NCBI RefSeq assembly: GCF_013001275.1
Contig: NZ_JABDMV010000063.1
Span: 1 to 60,951, forward strand
Direction of reading: 5' to 3'
Length of the DNA stretch: 60,951 nucleotides
DNA from: Flaviramulus sp.
GTDB lineage: Bacteria > Bacteroidota > Bacteroidia > Flavobacteriales > Flavobacteriaceae
A program made the position numbers and the translations under genes. The notes below the pieces were generated by a model, which saw nothing but the letters and a program-made list of their open reading frames with translations, ran no database searches and had not been told where the DNA came from. This document shows positions 34,851-42,889 of this stretch, piece by piece. Numbering within the stretch: position 1 is the first letter of the stretch; each line of letters starts with the position of its first letter.

Positions 34851-35576
34851 ATGAAACAGGTTTACAATAATTTATTACAAGCTATTTCAGATAACAGAAA
34901 ATTATTGGCTGTTTTAATTGACCCTGATAAATTTCGTATTAGACATACTGGAAGTTTTATTGAAAAAGTAAATGACTCCATAGCAACCCATATTTTTATT
35001 GGCGGAAGTATTGTTGAGAAGGGTGTTACGGAAAAATTAGTATTAGAAATTAAAAATCACACTAAATTACCTGTTGTACTTTTTCCTGGTGACGAGAATC
35101 AAATAACAAATAAAGCTGATGCCATTTTGTTTTTATCACTTATATCTGGAAGAAACCCCGATTATTTAATTGGCAAACAAGTTGAATCTGTTTCAAAAAT
35201 AAAAAATAGTAGTCTTGAGGTAATTTCTACTGGTTATTTACTTATTGAAAGTGGAAAAGAAACAGCAGTAGAAAAAGTAACGAATACAAAACCAATGTTA
35301 AGAAATAATATTGATTTAATCTGTAATACGGTAAAGACGGGCGAATTATTAGGTATGAAACTTATTTATTTAGAAGCAGGAAGTGGTGCAAAGCAACCTT
35401 TAAATCATGAAATTATTTCTTCGGTAAAGAAAGAATTAAAAATCCCATTGATAGTTGGAGGTGGTATAAAAAGTAAATTCGAACTTGAAAATGCATACAA
35501 TTCCGGAGCTGATTTAGTTGTAATTGGTACAGCTTTTGAAAATGATGAATCCTTTTTCAATGAATTAAAGAATTAA
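34851..35576 (+). CDS. Geranylgeranylglyceryl phosphate synthase family protein
   Basis: 241 residues, a TIM barrel with LIDPDK at about 22-27, ISGRNPDYLIG, STGYLLIESGK, YLEAGSGA and VGGGIKS. These match the GGGP synthase/PcrB family, which joins glycerol-1-phosphate to a polyprenyl diphosphate. The long form, group II, occurs in archaea and in Bacteroidota, where its physiological lipid product is not settled. It follows the phosphopantetheinyl transferase gene with no gap. Confidence 0.9.
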   Translation: MKQVYNNLLQAISDNRKLLAVLIDPDKFRIRHTGSFIEKVNDSIATHIFIGGSIVEKGVTEKLVLEIKNHTKLPVVLFPGDENQITNKADAILFLSLISGRNPDYLIGKQVESVSKIKNSSLEVISTGYLLIESGKETAVEKVTNTKPMLRNNIDLICNTVKTGELLGMKLIYLEAGSGAKQPLNHEIISSVKKELKIPLIVGGGIKSKFELENAYNSGADLVVIGTAFENDESFFNELKN

Positions 35577-35579
35577 ATT

Positions 35580-35840
35580 ATGGAAATATCGATAGATTTA
35601 ACCTTGTCGCCACTGCAAGATGATTATGAAAAGCATGTTATTGAATTTATAAAAGCGTTAAGAATTTCTAAGTTTACTGTTTTAGAAAACCCTTTAAGTA
35701 CTCAAATTTTTGGTAACTATGATGAACTAATGCCTTTTTTAAATGAACTTATAAAAAGCTCATTTGAAAATCAAGATATATGCGTATTAACAATGAAAGT
35801 TGTAAAAACAAACCGCAGTAAATATGAACCCCATTTTTGA
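35580..35840 (+). CDS. Thiamine-binding-like protein (YkoF/MTH1187 family)
   Basis: 86 residues, a ferredoxin-like fold. ISIDLTLSPLQDDYEKHVIEFI, then FTVLENPLSTQIFGNYDELM fits the MTH1187/YkoF pattern (short strand, SPL, long helix, then the NP.sT.I.G motif). Some members bind thiamine or a thiazole precursor. No signal peptide. It lies before a PnuC-family gene, overlapping it by 17 bases, and shortly upstream of a TPP-riboswitch-controlled receptor gene, which supports a thiamine link. Confidence 0.7.
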   Translation: MEISIDLTLSPLQDDYEKHVIEFIKALRISKFTVLENPLSTQIFGNYDELMPFLNELIKSSFENQDICVLTMKVVKTNRSKYEPHF

Positions 35841-36456
35841 TTTTTTTTTCGGACAGTACGGTGATTATGAAACAATGGATATTGTTTTAGAAATTGTTGC
35901 TGTTATTTTTGGTTTTTTGTCGGTTTGGTTTTCAAAACAGAATAATGTTTTTGTATTTCCTACTGGTATGATTAGCACTATTATTTTTGTATACTTATTA
36001 CTTAAATGGGGATTGTTGGGTGATATGATGATAAATGCTTATTATTTTATTATGAGTGTTTATGGCTGGTATATCTGGACAAGAAAAGTAGATTCAACTC
36101 ACGTCACGCCTATTTCTAGAACTTCATTCAACGAAAAAAGAATAAGTATAGCCATATTTTTTAGCACCTTATTATTTGTTTATGTAGTTTACAATTCTTT
36201 TGATAAATGGACAAGTTGGGTTGCATATGTAGACACAATAACAACTGCAATATTTTTTGTTGGAATGTGGCTTATGGCGAAGCGAAAAATTGAAAATTGG
36301 ATTTTTTGGATTGTTGGAGACGTAATTTCAGTACCGCTCTATTTTTATAAAGGATTTACATTTACAAGCCTACAATATTTAGGATTTACATTTATTGCCA
36401 TTTTCGGTTATTTAGCATGGAAGAAAAACTTAAACAACAACCTTCAAACTGCGTAA
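35824..36456 (+). CDS. PnuC-family permease, probable thiamine transporter (PnuT)
   Basis: 210 residues with about seven predicted membrane helices. FGFLSVWFSKQNNVFVFPTG, WGLLGDMMINAYYFIMSVYGWYIW and NWIFWIVGDVISVPLYFYKG are PnuC-family motifs (WxxG/NxxY and C-terminal WxxxD). PnuC takes up nicotinamide riboside, while the PnuT branch takes up thiamine. The neighbours, a thiamine-binding-like protein, a TPP riboswitch and a receptor, argue for thiamine, but the NadR-like gene next door is typical of nicotinamide riboside use, so both remain possible. It overlaps the next gene by 40 bases. Confidence 0.85.
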   Translation: MNPIFDFFFGQYGDYETMDIVLEIVAVIFGFLSVWFSKQNNVFVFPTGMISTIIFVYLLLKWGLLGDMMINAYYFIMSVYGWYIWTRKVDSTHVTPISRTSFNEKRISIAIFFSTLLFVYVVYNSFDKWTSWVAYVDTITTAIFFVGMWLMAKRKIENWIFWIVGDVISVPLYFYKGFTFTSLQYLGFTFIAIFGYLAWKKNLNNNLQTA

Positions 36457-36983
36457 AAGTAGTTTTGTTTGGTCCTGAATCTACAGGAAAAACAACATTG
36501 AGTCGTCAATTAGCACGCTACTACAATTCGGTTTGGGTGCCTGAATATGCAAGAGAATATCTTCAAAATAAGTGGAATAACGAACGTAAAACTTGCGAAT
36601 CAAAAGATTTATTGCCTATTGCAAAAGGACAAATGAAACTTGAAAATAAATTAGCAAAAAAGACGGATACCGTTTTAATTTGCGATACAGATTTGCTGGA
36701 AACAAAAGTTTATTCCGAAGCGTATTATTTGGGCATTTGTAATCCTATTCTTGAAAAATATGCATTGGAAAACACCTACGATTTATATTTATTAACATAT
36801 ATTGATACTCCTTGGGAAGCGGATGATTTACGGGATAAACCAGAACATAGACTCGAGATGTTTAATGCGTTCGAAAAAGCATTAAAAGATTATAATAGAC
36901 CTTATATTTTGTTAAAAGGTAATAAAAACGATCGTTTACAATTAGCGGTAAAACACATTGATAAATTATTAAAGAAGAAATAG
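36417..36983 (+). CDS. NadR-like P-loop kinase
   Basis: 188 residues. Walker A is GPESTGKTT at 19-27. WVPEYAREYL, ICDTDLLETKVYSEAY and a C-terminal DDLRDKPEHR lid region match the ribosylnicotinamide kinase domain of NadR. The NMN adenylyltransferase and HTH domains of full NadR are missing. A kinase next to a PnuC/PnuT permease normally traps the imported vitamin by phosphorylation. In this context thiamine or nicotinamide riboside are both candidates (see findings). Strong overlap with the permease gene. Confidence 0.85.
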   Translation: MEEKLKQQPSNCVKVVLFGPESTGKTTLSRQLARYYNSVWVPEYAREYLQNKWNNERKTCESKDLLPIAKGQMKLENKLAKKTDTVLICDTDLLETKVYSEAYYLGICNPILEKYALENTYDLYLLTYIDTPWEADDLRDKPEHRLEMFNAFEKALKDYNRPYILLKGNKNDRLQLAVKHIDKLLKKK

Positions 36984-36985
36984 GA

Positions 36986-38536
36986 ATGTTTGCAGAGAAA
37001 GATATTAAACAAATTGAAAAAAAAGGAATTAGCTTAAAACAAGTTGAAGCTCAAGTCTCTCGTATTATAAATGGGATGTCTTATTCTAATTTAATATCAG
37101 CAGCAACAATTGGCAACGGAATTGAATGTTACACTCTAGAAGAAATAAGTGCTTTAATAAGAAGTTATGAAGCTAAACAAAACGATTTAGAAATTGTAAA
37201 GTTTGTTCCAGCATCTGGTGCGGCTACTAGAATGTTTAAGTTTTTATTTCAATTTTTAAATAATTTCAATCCTGAAAAAGATACTATTGAAAGTTATGCC
37301 GAAAAACAGAATGACAATTTAATATCAACATTTATTTCAAACTTGGAAAAATTCCCGTTTTACGAACAAGTTCTATCCAAAACCAAAACGTTAATTCCAA
37401 ATTTTAATAACTTGAGTAAAAATGAAACATATCTTGAACTAGTAAAAACTTTGCTTAATGAAAACGGATTGAATTATAGTTTTTTACCAAAAGGATTGTT
37501 GCCATTTCATAAATATTCAAACGGGACCGCAACTCCTTTTCAAGAACATCTGTTGGAATCAACAATTTATGCTTCATCAAACGGAAAAGCAAACTTACAT
37601 TTTACGGTTTCAGAAAAGCATCACAGTTATTTTAATGCTGAATTGTATAAAGTTAAGGTTAATTTAGAAAAGCAAACCAATACGATTTTTAATGTTTCTT
37701 ACTCCTACCAAAATGAAAAAACGGAAACGGTGGCATTAACAACAAATAACGAAATTTTCAGAAATGATGATGAATCTATTCTATTTCGGCCAGCGGGACA
37801 TGGTGCCCTGTTAGAGAATCTAAATGAATTAAATAATGATATTGTTTTTATTAAAAACGTTGATAACATTGTAGTAGCTGAACAAAATAAAAAACTGTCA
37901 AAGTATAAGAAAATGATTGGTGGCGTGCTACTAAATGCACAGGAAAAAGCATTTGCGTATTTGCAGGAATTAGATAGAAATACTATTGAAGAAGCTAAAC
38001 TACTAGAAATTGCAGCTTTTATGAGTAGTAGATTGAATGTTGTAATTGATGAAGCCTTTGATGATTTTACGGCAGTTGATAAATACGAGTATTTAAAAAA
38101 TAAATTAGATAGACCAATTCGTGTATGTGGAATGGTAAAAAATGAAGGAGAACCTGGTGGTGGACCTTTTTGGGTAAAAGATGAACATGGTAACATATCG
38201 TTACAAATTGTAGAATTTGCCCAAATTGATATTAAAAATGATGCCCAAGCAGAGATCGTAAAAAACGCAACCCATTTTAATCCAACAGATTTAGTTTGTG
38301 GCGTAAAAAACTATAAAGGCGAAAAGTTTGATTTAATGAATTTTGTTGACTCTGAAGCTGCATTTATAACTATGAAAACGCAAAATGGCATTGACATACA
38401 AGCTCTTGAGCTCCCTGGTTTATGGAATGGAAGTATGGCGCATTGGAATACTATTTTTGTTGAATTACCGGTAGAAACGTTCAACCCTGTTAAAACCGTG
38501 AACGATTTGCTTAAACCTGTACATCAAGTGTCGTGA
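36986..38536 (+). CDS. DUF4301 protein with nucleotidyltransferase-like motifs
   Basis: 516 residues, a conserved DUF4301 family member. At about 74-83 it has VPASGAATRMFK, which recalls the PAxGxGTRM nucleotide loop of sugar nucleotidyltransferases. In the middle FRPAGHGALLENL, then FIKNVDNIV resemble the GHG and VDN motifs of the UDP-sugar pyrophosphorylase (UDPGP) family. Later VKNEGEPGGGPFWV and ALELPGLWNGSMAHWNTIFVELP are well defined but not from a family I recognise. Cytoplasmic. It is in a single operon with the permease and the NadR-like gene, two bases after the latter. Confidence 0.82.
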   Translation: MFAEKDIKQIEKKGISLKQVEAQVSRIINGMSYSNLISAATIGNGIECYTLEEISALIRSYEAKQNDLEIVKFVPASGAATRMFKFLFQFLNNFNPEKDTIESYAEKQNDNLISTFISNLEKFPFYEQVLSKTKTLIPNFNNLSKNETYLELVKTLLNENGLNYSFLPKGLLPFHKYSNGTATPFQEHLLESTIYASSNGKANLHFTVSEKHHSYFNAELYKVKVNLEKQTNTIFNVSYSYQNEKTETVALTTNNEIFRNDDESILFRPAGHGALLENLNELNNDIVFIKNVDNIVVAEQNKKLSKYKKMIGGVLLNAQEKAFAYLQELDRNTIEEAKLLEIAAFMSSRLNVVIDEAFDDFTAVDKYEYLKNKLDRPIRVCGMVKNEGEPGGGPFWVKDEHGNISLQIVEFAQIDIKNDAQAEIVKNATHFNPTDLVCGVKNYKGEKFDLMNFVDSEAAFITMKTQNGIDIQALELPGLWNGSMAHWNTIFVELPVETFNPVKTVNDLLKPVHQVS

Positions 38537-38943
38537 AGTTTAATGCCCGGGCAATATCTCAAGAATTAAATATTAAGGCTGTAAGAAGTTCGGGTGCAGG
38601 AGGGCAGCATGTGAATAAAGTGTCTTCAAAAGTTGAGCTTTCTTTTAATTTACACGAATCGAAATCTTTAAATAATCAGCAAAAAAGACGTATTTATCGA
38701 AAACTAAAACACCGATTTACAAAGGATGGCATTCTAATTTTACAATGTGATGAAAGCAGAAGTCAGCATAAAAACAAACAACTAGCAATAAAGAGATTTA
38801 TTGAATTAATTAGCGTGTCATTAATTGTTCCTAAAAAGCGCATACCTACTAAAATTCCAAAGTCAGTTATTAGAAAGCGTTTAAACAGTAAACGTAACCT
38901 ATCTGAAAAAAAAGCAAATAGAAAAAAACCAGACATTGATTAA
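38533..38943 (+). CDS. arfB: Peptidyl-tRNA hydrolase ArfB (ribosome rescue)
   Basis: 136 residues from a GTG at 38533 whose four-base GTGA overlaps the DUF4301 stop. The GAGGQHVNK motif at 21-29 is the release-factor GGQ loop. The C-terminus is a basic tail (KKANRKKPDID) that reaches into the mRNA channel. ArfB frees stalled ribosomes lacking a stop codon. Seventh and last gene of the operon. Confidence 0.92.
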   Translation: MKFNARAISQELNIKAVRSSGAGGQHVNKVSSKVELSFNLHESKSLNNQQKRRIYRKLKHRFTKDGILILQCDESRSQHKNKQLAIKRFIELISVSLIVPKKRIPTKIPKSVIRKRLNSKRNLSEKKANRKKPDID

Positions 38944-38962
38944 AAAATTCGCTAATAAATAA

Positions 38963-38992
38963 TTGACATTTAATAATTGCTTAGTACATTTG
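38963..38992 (+). promoter_or_regulatory. Promoter of the TPP-riboswitch receptor gene
   Basis: TTG (38963-38965), 19-base spacer, then TACATTTG (38985-38992) match the Bacteroidota -33/-7 pattern. The predicted start near 38997 is just before the riboswitch aptamer. Confidence 0.7.
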
Positions 38993-39000
38993 TAGCGTTC

Positions 39001-39077
39001 TCAAAAAAGGGGTGCCTATTATCGGCTGAGATCATACCCATTGAACCTGGAACAGGTAATGCTGTTTAGGAAATTGA
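39001..39077 (+). promoter_or_regulatory. TPP (thiamine diphosphate) riboswitch
   Basis: The THI-box motifs appear in order: GGGGTGCC (39009-39016), GGCTGAGA (39024-39031), ACCC (39036-39039), GAACCTGG (39043-39050), ACAGGTAAT (39052-39060) and a terminal GGAAA. Short flanking TCAA/TTGA complements close P1. The 108 bases between the aptamer and the ATG hold no obvious terminator, so the expression platform is not clear. It controls the TonB-dependent receptor immediately downstream. Confidence 0.93.
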
Positions 39078-39185
39078 ATTTTTATTGCGAGTTGTATATA
39101 AAGCTTTCGATTTTAATTCTAAAAAATAGTTATTAAAAAGTAAAGAATAATCACCTCTTTTTATTCGATTAGACACGTAATCGTA

Positions 39186-41321
39186 ATGAAAAACATTTTT
39201 ATTTTTTTAACATTTTTAGCGCTATCAAATACTGTAATTGCGCAACAAAATCAAATTACACAAGATTCTACTAAAACCGAAAAACTAGATGAAGTTTTTG
39301 TTAATGCAGTTCGAGTCAACGCAGATTCACCAATAACACATTCTAACATTTCAAAAAAGCAATTAGAGAAACGTAATTTAGGTCAAGATATCCCTGTATT
39401 ATTAAACTATTTACCATCGGTAGTTACAACTAGTGATGCCGGTGCAGGTATTGGTTATACTGGTATTCGTGTTCGTGGTACGGATGCAACTCGTGTAAAT
39501 GTCACAATTAATGGAATCCCTTATAACGATCCAGAAAGTCAAGGCACCTTTTGGGTTAATTTAGGCGATTTTGCTTCGTCAACCGAGAGTTTACAATTAC
39601 AGCGCGGTGTAGGTTCATCCACAAATGGATCCGGGGCTTTTGGGGCAAGTTTAAATGTTTTAACAGATACGTTTTCCGAAGAAGCTTCAGGCGAAATTGC
39701 TAATAGTGCTGGTAGTTATAACACACGTAAACATACTGTAAAGTTAAGTACAGGTTTAATAAATAATCATTTTGAAATCTCAGGACGTTTTTCTAAAATT
39801 GATTCAGATGGCTATATAGATAGAGCGTTTACAGATTTAAAATCATATTTTTTACAAGGAATTTTTAAAGATGAAAACACTTTAATTAAGGCATTAACTT
39901 TTGGCAATAAAGAACGAACCTATCAAGCTTGGTTTGGTTTAACTTCCGAAGAGTTACAAGAAAATCGTCGTCAAAATCCATATACTTATGATAACGAAAC
40001 CGATAATTATTGGCAAGATCATTATCAATTGCATTGGAATGAACGTTTTGATAATAATTGGTCTACTACAATTGGTTTAAACTACACAAAAGGCAAAGGG
40101 TATTTTGAGCAATATAAGACGGAAGAAACTGCTGCAGATTTTAATAATTTAATAGAAGACGATTCTGACGTTATTGTAAGAAGATGGCTGGACAATAATT
40201 TTTACGTAGTCAACGCAAACGTTACTTATAAAAAAGATGCTTTGGAAGTAATTTCGGGAGTTTCATATAATACGTATTCTGGAGATCATTTTGGTGAAGT
40301 AATTTGGGGTAGTAATCTGGCATCAAACACGAAAATTAGAGATAGGTATTACGAAGGAGATGCAACTAAAAACGATTTTAGTATTTTTTCAAAAGCAACT
40401 TTTAAACTTGCAGAAAAAATTACAGGATTTGTTGATTTGCAAGGTCGTTTTGTGAGTTATAAAACAAATGGATTGAATTCAGATAGAGTCGAATTTGTTA
40501 CCGATGCTAATTTTAGTTTTTTCAACCCAAAAATGGGTTTCACTTATAAACATTGCGATTTTAATAGTTTCTATACATCGTATGGACGCGCAAATAGAGA
40601 ACCAAATCGCGATGATTTTAAATCCGGTGTAACCGAAAACGAAACACTGAATGATATTGAATTGGGATGGAGATACAATTCTAAAAAAGTGAGTTTGAAT
40701 ACAAATTTATACTACATGTTTTACCAAAATCAATTAGTATTAACAGGCGAGCTGGACGATGTAGGAAGCCCAATTCGAGCAACTAGTGGAAAAAGTTATA
40801 GGTTGGGGTTGGAAGTTGATGCAACAGTTAAATTTAATAAGACATTCTATACGTCAACAAATGTTGCACTAAGTAGTAATAAAAACAAAGATTTTAATTC
40901 TTCTGTAAATGGAGAAGTAGCTGAATTAGGGAATACAAATATTTCTTTTTCACCTGATATTGTAATAGGTAATGCTCTAAATTTTAATCCTACAAAAAAT
41001 TTGCAACTATCATTTTTAAGTAAGTATGTTGGCGAACAATTTATGGGTAATATAGATTCTGAAGCGTCTAAATTGGACAGCTATTTTATAAATGACCTTA
41101 ATGTTAATTATGAAATGAAGCCAAATAAAATGTTTAGAACAATTGTATTATCAGGATTAGTTAATAATATTTTTAATAAAGAATATGTGTCAAACGGGTA
41201 TTTTGGTTCTTATGATTATCTAGACGCATCAAGTTCTACAGGAACAACTACTGGTTATTATTCGGGGTATTATCCTCAAGCCACGACTAACTTTTTACTA
41301 GGAGTTACATTAAAGTTTTAG
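39186..41321 (+). CDS. TonB-dependent receptor, TPP-riboswitch controlled (thiamine uptake)
   Basis: 711 residues. A signal peptide of about 19 residues is followed by the plug domain (about 30-165: EKLDEVFVNAVRVN as a TonB-box-like start, LLNYLPSVVTTSD, GIRVRGTDATRVNVTINGIPYND) and a barrel that ends GYYPQATTNFLLGVTLKF with C-terminal Phe. Given the riboswitch and the neighbouring PnuC/thiamine-binding genes I infer that it takes up thiamine or a phosphorylated or degraded form of it across the outer membrane. It is the type called OMR1 in comparative work on thiamine regulons in this phylum. Confidence 0.9.
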   Translation: MKNIFIFLTFLALSNTVIAQQNQITQDSTKTEKLDEVFVNAVRVNADSPITHSNISKKQLEKRNLGQDIPVLLNYLPSVVTTSDAGAGIGYTGIRVRGTDATRVNVTINGIPYNDPESQGTFWVNLGDFASSTESLQLQRGVGSSTNGSGAFGASLNVLTDTFSEEASGEIANSAGSYNTRKHTVKLSTGLINNHFEISGRFSKIDSDGYIDRAFTDLKSYFLQGIFKDENTLIKALTFGNKERTYQAWFGLTSEELQENRRQNPYTYDNETDNYWQDHYQLHWNERFDNNWSTTIGLNYTKGKGYFEQYKTEETAADFNNLIEDDSDVIVRRWLDNNFYVVNANVTYKKDALEVISGVSYNTYSGDHFGEVIWGSNLASNTKIRDRYYEGDATKNDFSIFSKATFKLAEKITGFVDLQGRFVSYKTNGLNSDRVEFVTDANFSFFNPKMGFTYKHCDFNSFYTSYGRANREPNRDDFKSGVTENETLNDIELGWRYNSKKVSLNTNLYYMFYQNQLVLTGELDDVGSPIRATSGKSYRLGLEVDATVKFNKTFYTSTNVALSSNKNKDFNSSVNGEVAELGNTNISFSPDIVIGNALNFNPTKNLQLSFLSKYVGEQFMGNIDSEASKLDSYFINDLNVNYEMKPNKMFRTIVLSGLVNNIFNKEYVSNGYFGSYDYLDASSSTGTTTGYYSGYYPQATTNFLLGVTLKF

Positions 41322-41358
41322 AAATCAAATTTGGATTAAGCTTTAAAAAAGTACTGTA

Positions 41359-41787
41359 TCAACTGCGAATTAAAAGGACATTACCATTTTTTTCAACACG
41401 ATAATTTTTTAAAGCACATTTTAATCCGGTATTTCCTTCAGATGTTCCAGTTACAAAATTATAAGTATTGTCATCATCGCAACCACAAGTTCCAAACAAT
41501 CCGTTGGGAACTAATGCAGAACAAGAATTTGGCGTATGATTTGGGTCACTGGCGTCCCAAGCATAAAAATCTGCGCCTGTACTCGCTACTATTATGCCAG
41601 CATTTCCGGCATTAGCGATATACACGGAGTTTCCAGCAAAAGTTAATTGGCTATATTGAGGTAAACTGAGGTCTATATTTAGATTCACACCAATATCTAA
41701 TAAAAACCTACAATTTTGATTATCAACAGAATTACCGCTACAAGAAAATAAAAAAACAAAACTTATAACAGTTAAAATAGACTTCAT
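41359..41787 (-). CDS. Rieske-like lipoprotein lacking cluster ligands
   Basis: 142 residues from the ATG at 41787 (MKSILTVISFVFLFSC, lipobox FSC). An upstream ATG at 41811 would place eight extra residues before the signal. The C-terminal half recalls the Rieske fold: IIVASTGADFYAWDASDPNHTP, then CGCDDDNTYNFVTGTSEGN, then LKNYRVEKNGNVLLI. The first ligand pair (CxH) is replaced by SDPNH, and the second motif has CGCDD instead of CxxH. It probably binds no [2Fe-2S] cluster. Related lipoproteins are common in flavobacteria. Function unknown. Confidence 0.7.
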   Translation of the reverse strand: MKSILTVISFVFLFSCSGNSVDNQNCRFLLDIGVNLNIDLSLPQYSQLTFAGNSVYIANAGNAGIIVASTGADFYAWDASDPNHTPNSCSALVPNGLFGTCGCDDDNTYNFVTGTSEGNTGLKCALKNYRVEKNGNVLLIRS

Positions 41788-41846
41788 AATGCTTCTAAAA
41801 TTAGTGGGCAATTTACAACAAAAAGCAAATTGATTTAAATATTTTG

Positions 41847-41854
41847 TATATTTG
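41847..41854 (+). promoter_or_regulatory. Putative -7 element (TATATTTG) of greA
   Basis: Perfect match to TAnnTTTG, 79 bases before the greA ATG. A TTG lies 14 bases upstream, shorter than normal. Confidence 0.5.
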
Positions 41855-41933
41855 TACTACAATCTCGTGTATACGGGATTTTTTTAATGCTGGACAATGT
41901 TCAGCATCTTTTATTAAGTAAAACGATGAAGTT

Positions 41934-42407
41934 ATGAGTAAAGTATCATACTATACACCTGAAGGATTAAAAAAATTAAGAGGAGAGCTAAAACAACTAA
42001 AGGATGTGGAGCGCGTAAAAGCTTCAAAAGCAATTGCTGAAGCTAGAGATAAAGGCGATTTAAGCGAGAATGCCGAATATGATGCAGCCAAAGAAGCACA
42101 AGGAATGTTAGAAATGAGAATAGCCAAATTGGAAGATGCATTAGCTGGGGCGCGTGTTATTGACGAGTCTCAATTAGATAGCTCTAAAGTATTGGTATTG
42201 TCTAAAGTGAAAATTAAAAACCAAACCAATGGTAAGGAAATGCTTTATACTTTGGTGGCAGATGGCGAAGCAGATTTAGCTTCCGGTAAAATTTCGGTAA
42301 ACTCACCAATTGGCCATGGATTGCTGGGGAAATCTGTTGGAGATGTTGCTGAAATTCAAGTACCAAATGGTGTTATGAAATTTGATATTATCGAGATTTC
42401 AAGATAA
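41934..42407 (+). CDS. greA: Transcription elongation factor GreA
   Basis: 157 residues, standard length. The N-terminal coiled coil carries the tip acidic residues (EARDKGDLSENAEYDAAKE), which direct RNA polymerase to cleave backtracked RNA. The C-terminal FKBP-like domain follows from about residue 80 (ISVNSPIGHGLLGKSVGDV). A terminator separates it from the HIT gene. Confidence 0.96.
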   Translation: MSKVSYYTPEGLKKLRGELKQLKDVERVKASKAIAEARDKGDLSENAEYDAAKEAQGMLEMRIAKLEDALAGARVIDESQLDSSKVLVLSKVKIKNQTNGKEMLYTLVADGEADLASGKISVNSPIGHGLLGKSVGDVAEIQVPNGVMKFDIIEISR

Positions 42408-42427
42408 TTTAATTTTAAATAACTTTT

Positions 42428-42463
42428 TAAAAAGATTCCTAATTGATTTAATTAGGAATCTTT
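42428..42463 (+). terminator. Intrinsic terminator after greA
   Basis: AAAAAGATTCCTAATT paired with AATTAGGAATCTTTT around a short loop. Confidence 0.85.
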
Positions 42464-42499
42464 TATATTTACAAGGATACTAAAACATTTAAAACAATT

Positions 42500-42889
42500 A
42501 TGGCTTCAATTTTCACTAAAATAGTTAATGGAGAGATTCCTAGTTATAATATAGCAGAAACTGAAGATTTTTTAGCTTTTTTAGATGTAAATCCAAACAC
42601 TAAAGGACATACACTTTGTATTCCAAAAAAAGAAGTCGATAAAATTTTTGATTTAGACGAAACTACTTATAACAATCTAATGGCGTTTTCAAGGAAGGTT
42701 GCTATAGCCATTGAAAAAGCTATTCCGTGTAAACGAATTGGTATTAGTGTAATTGGTTTGGAGGTTCCACATACGCACGTCCATTTAATTCCATTACATT
42801 CAATGGAAGATGCCCGGTTTATTCAAAAAGTAAAATTATCTGAAGAAGAATTTCAAGAAGTCGCCGATGCTATAAAAGCGCAATTATAA
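42500..42889 (+). CDS. HIT-family protein
   Basis: 129 residues. The HIT motif HTHVHLIPLH, with histidines at 91, 93 and 95, is intact. The MASIFTKIVNGEIPSYNI start is typical of HINT-like nucleoside phosphoramidases. It probably hydrolyses adenosine phosphoramidates or aminoacyl-AMP. It overlaps the convergent 42884 gene by six bases. Confidence 0.93.
   Translation: MASIFTKIVNGEIPSYNIAETEDFLAFLDVNPNTKGHTLCIPKKEVDKIFDLDETTYNNLMAFSRKVAIAIEKAIPCKRIGISVIGLEVPHTHVHLIPLHSMEDARFIQKVKLSEEEFQEVADAIKAQL

Noticed and set aside
37705-38196. Minus-strand frame inside the DUF4301 gene
   Set aside because: Ser/Phe-rich antisense shadow within a tightly packed plus-strand operon.
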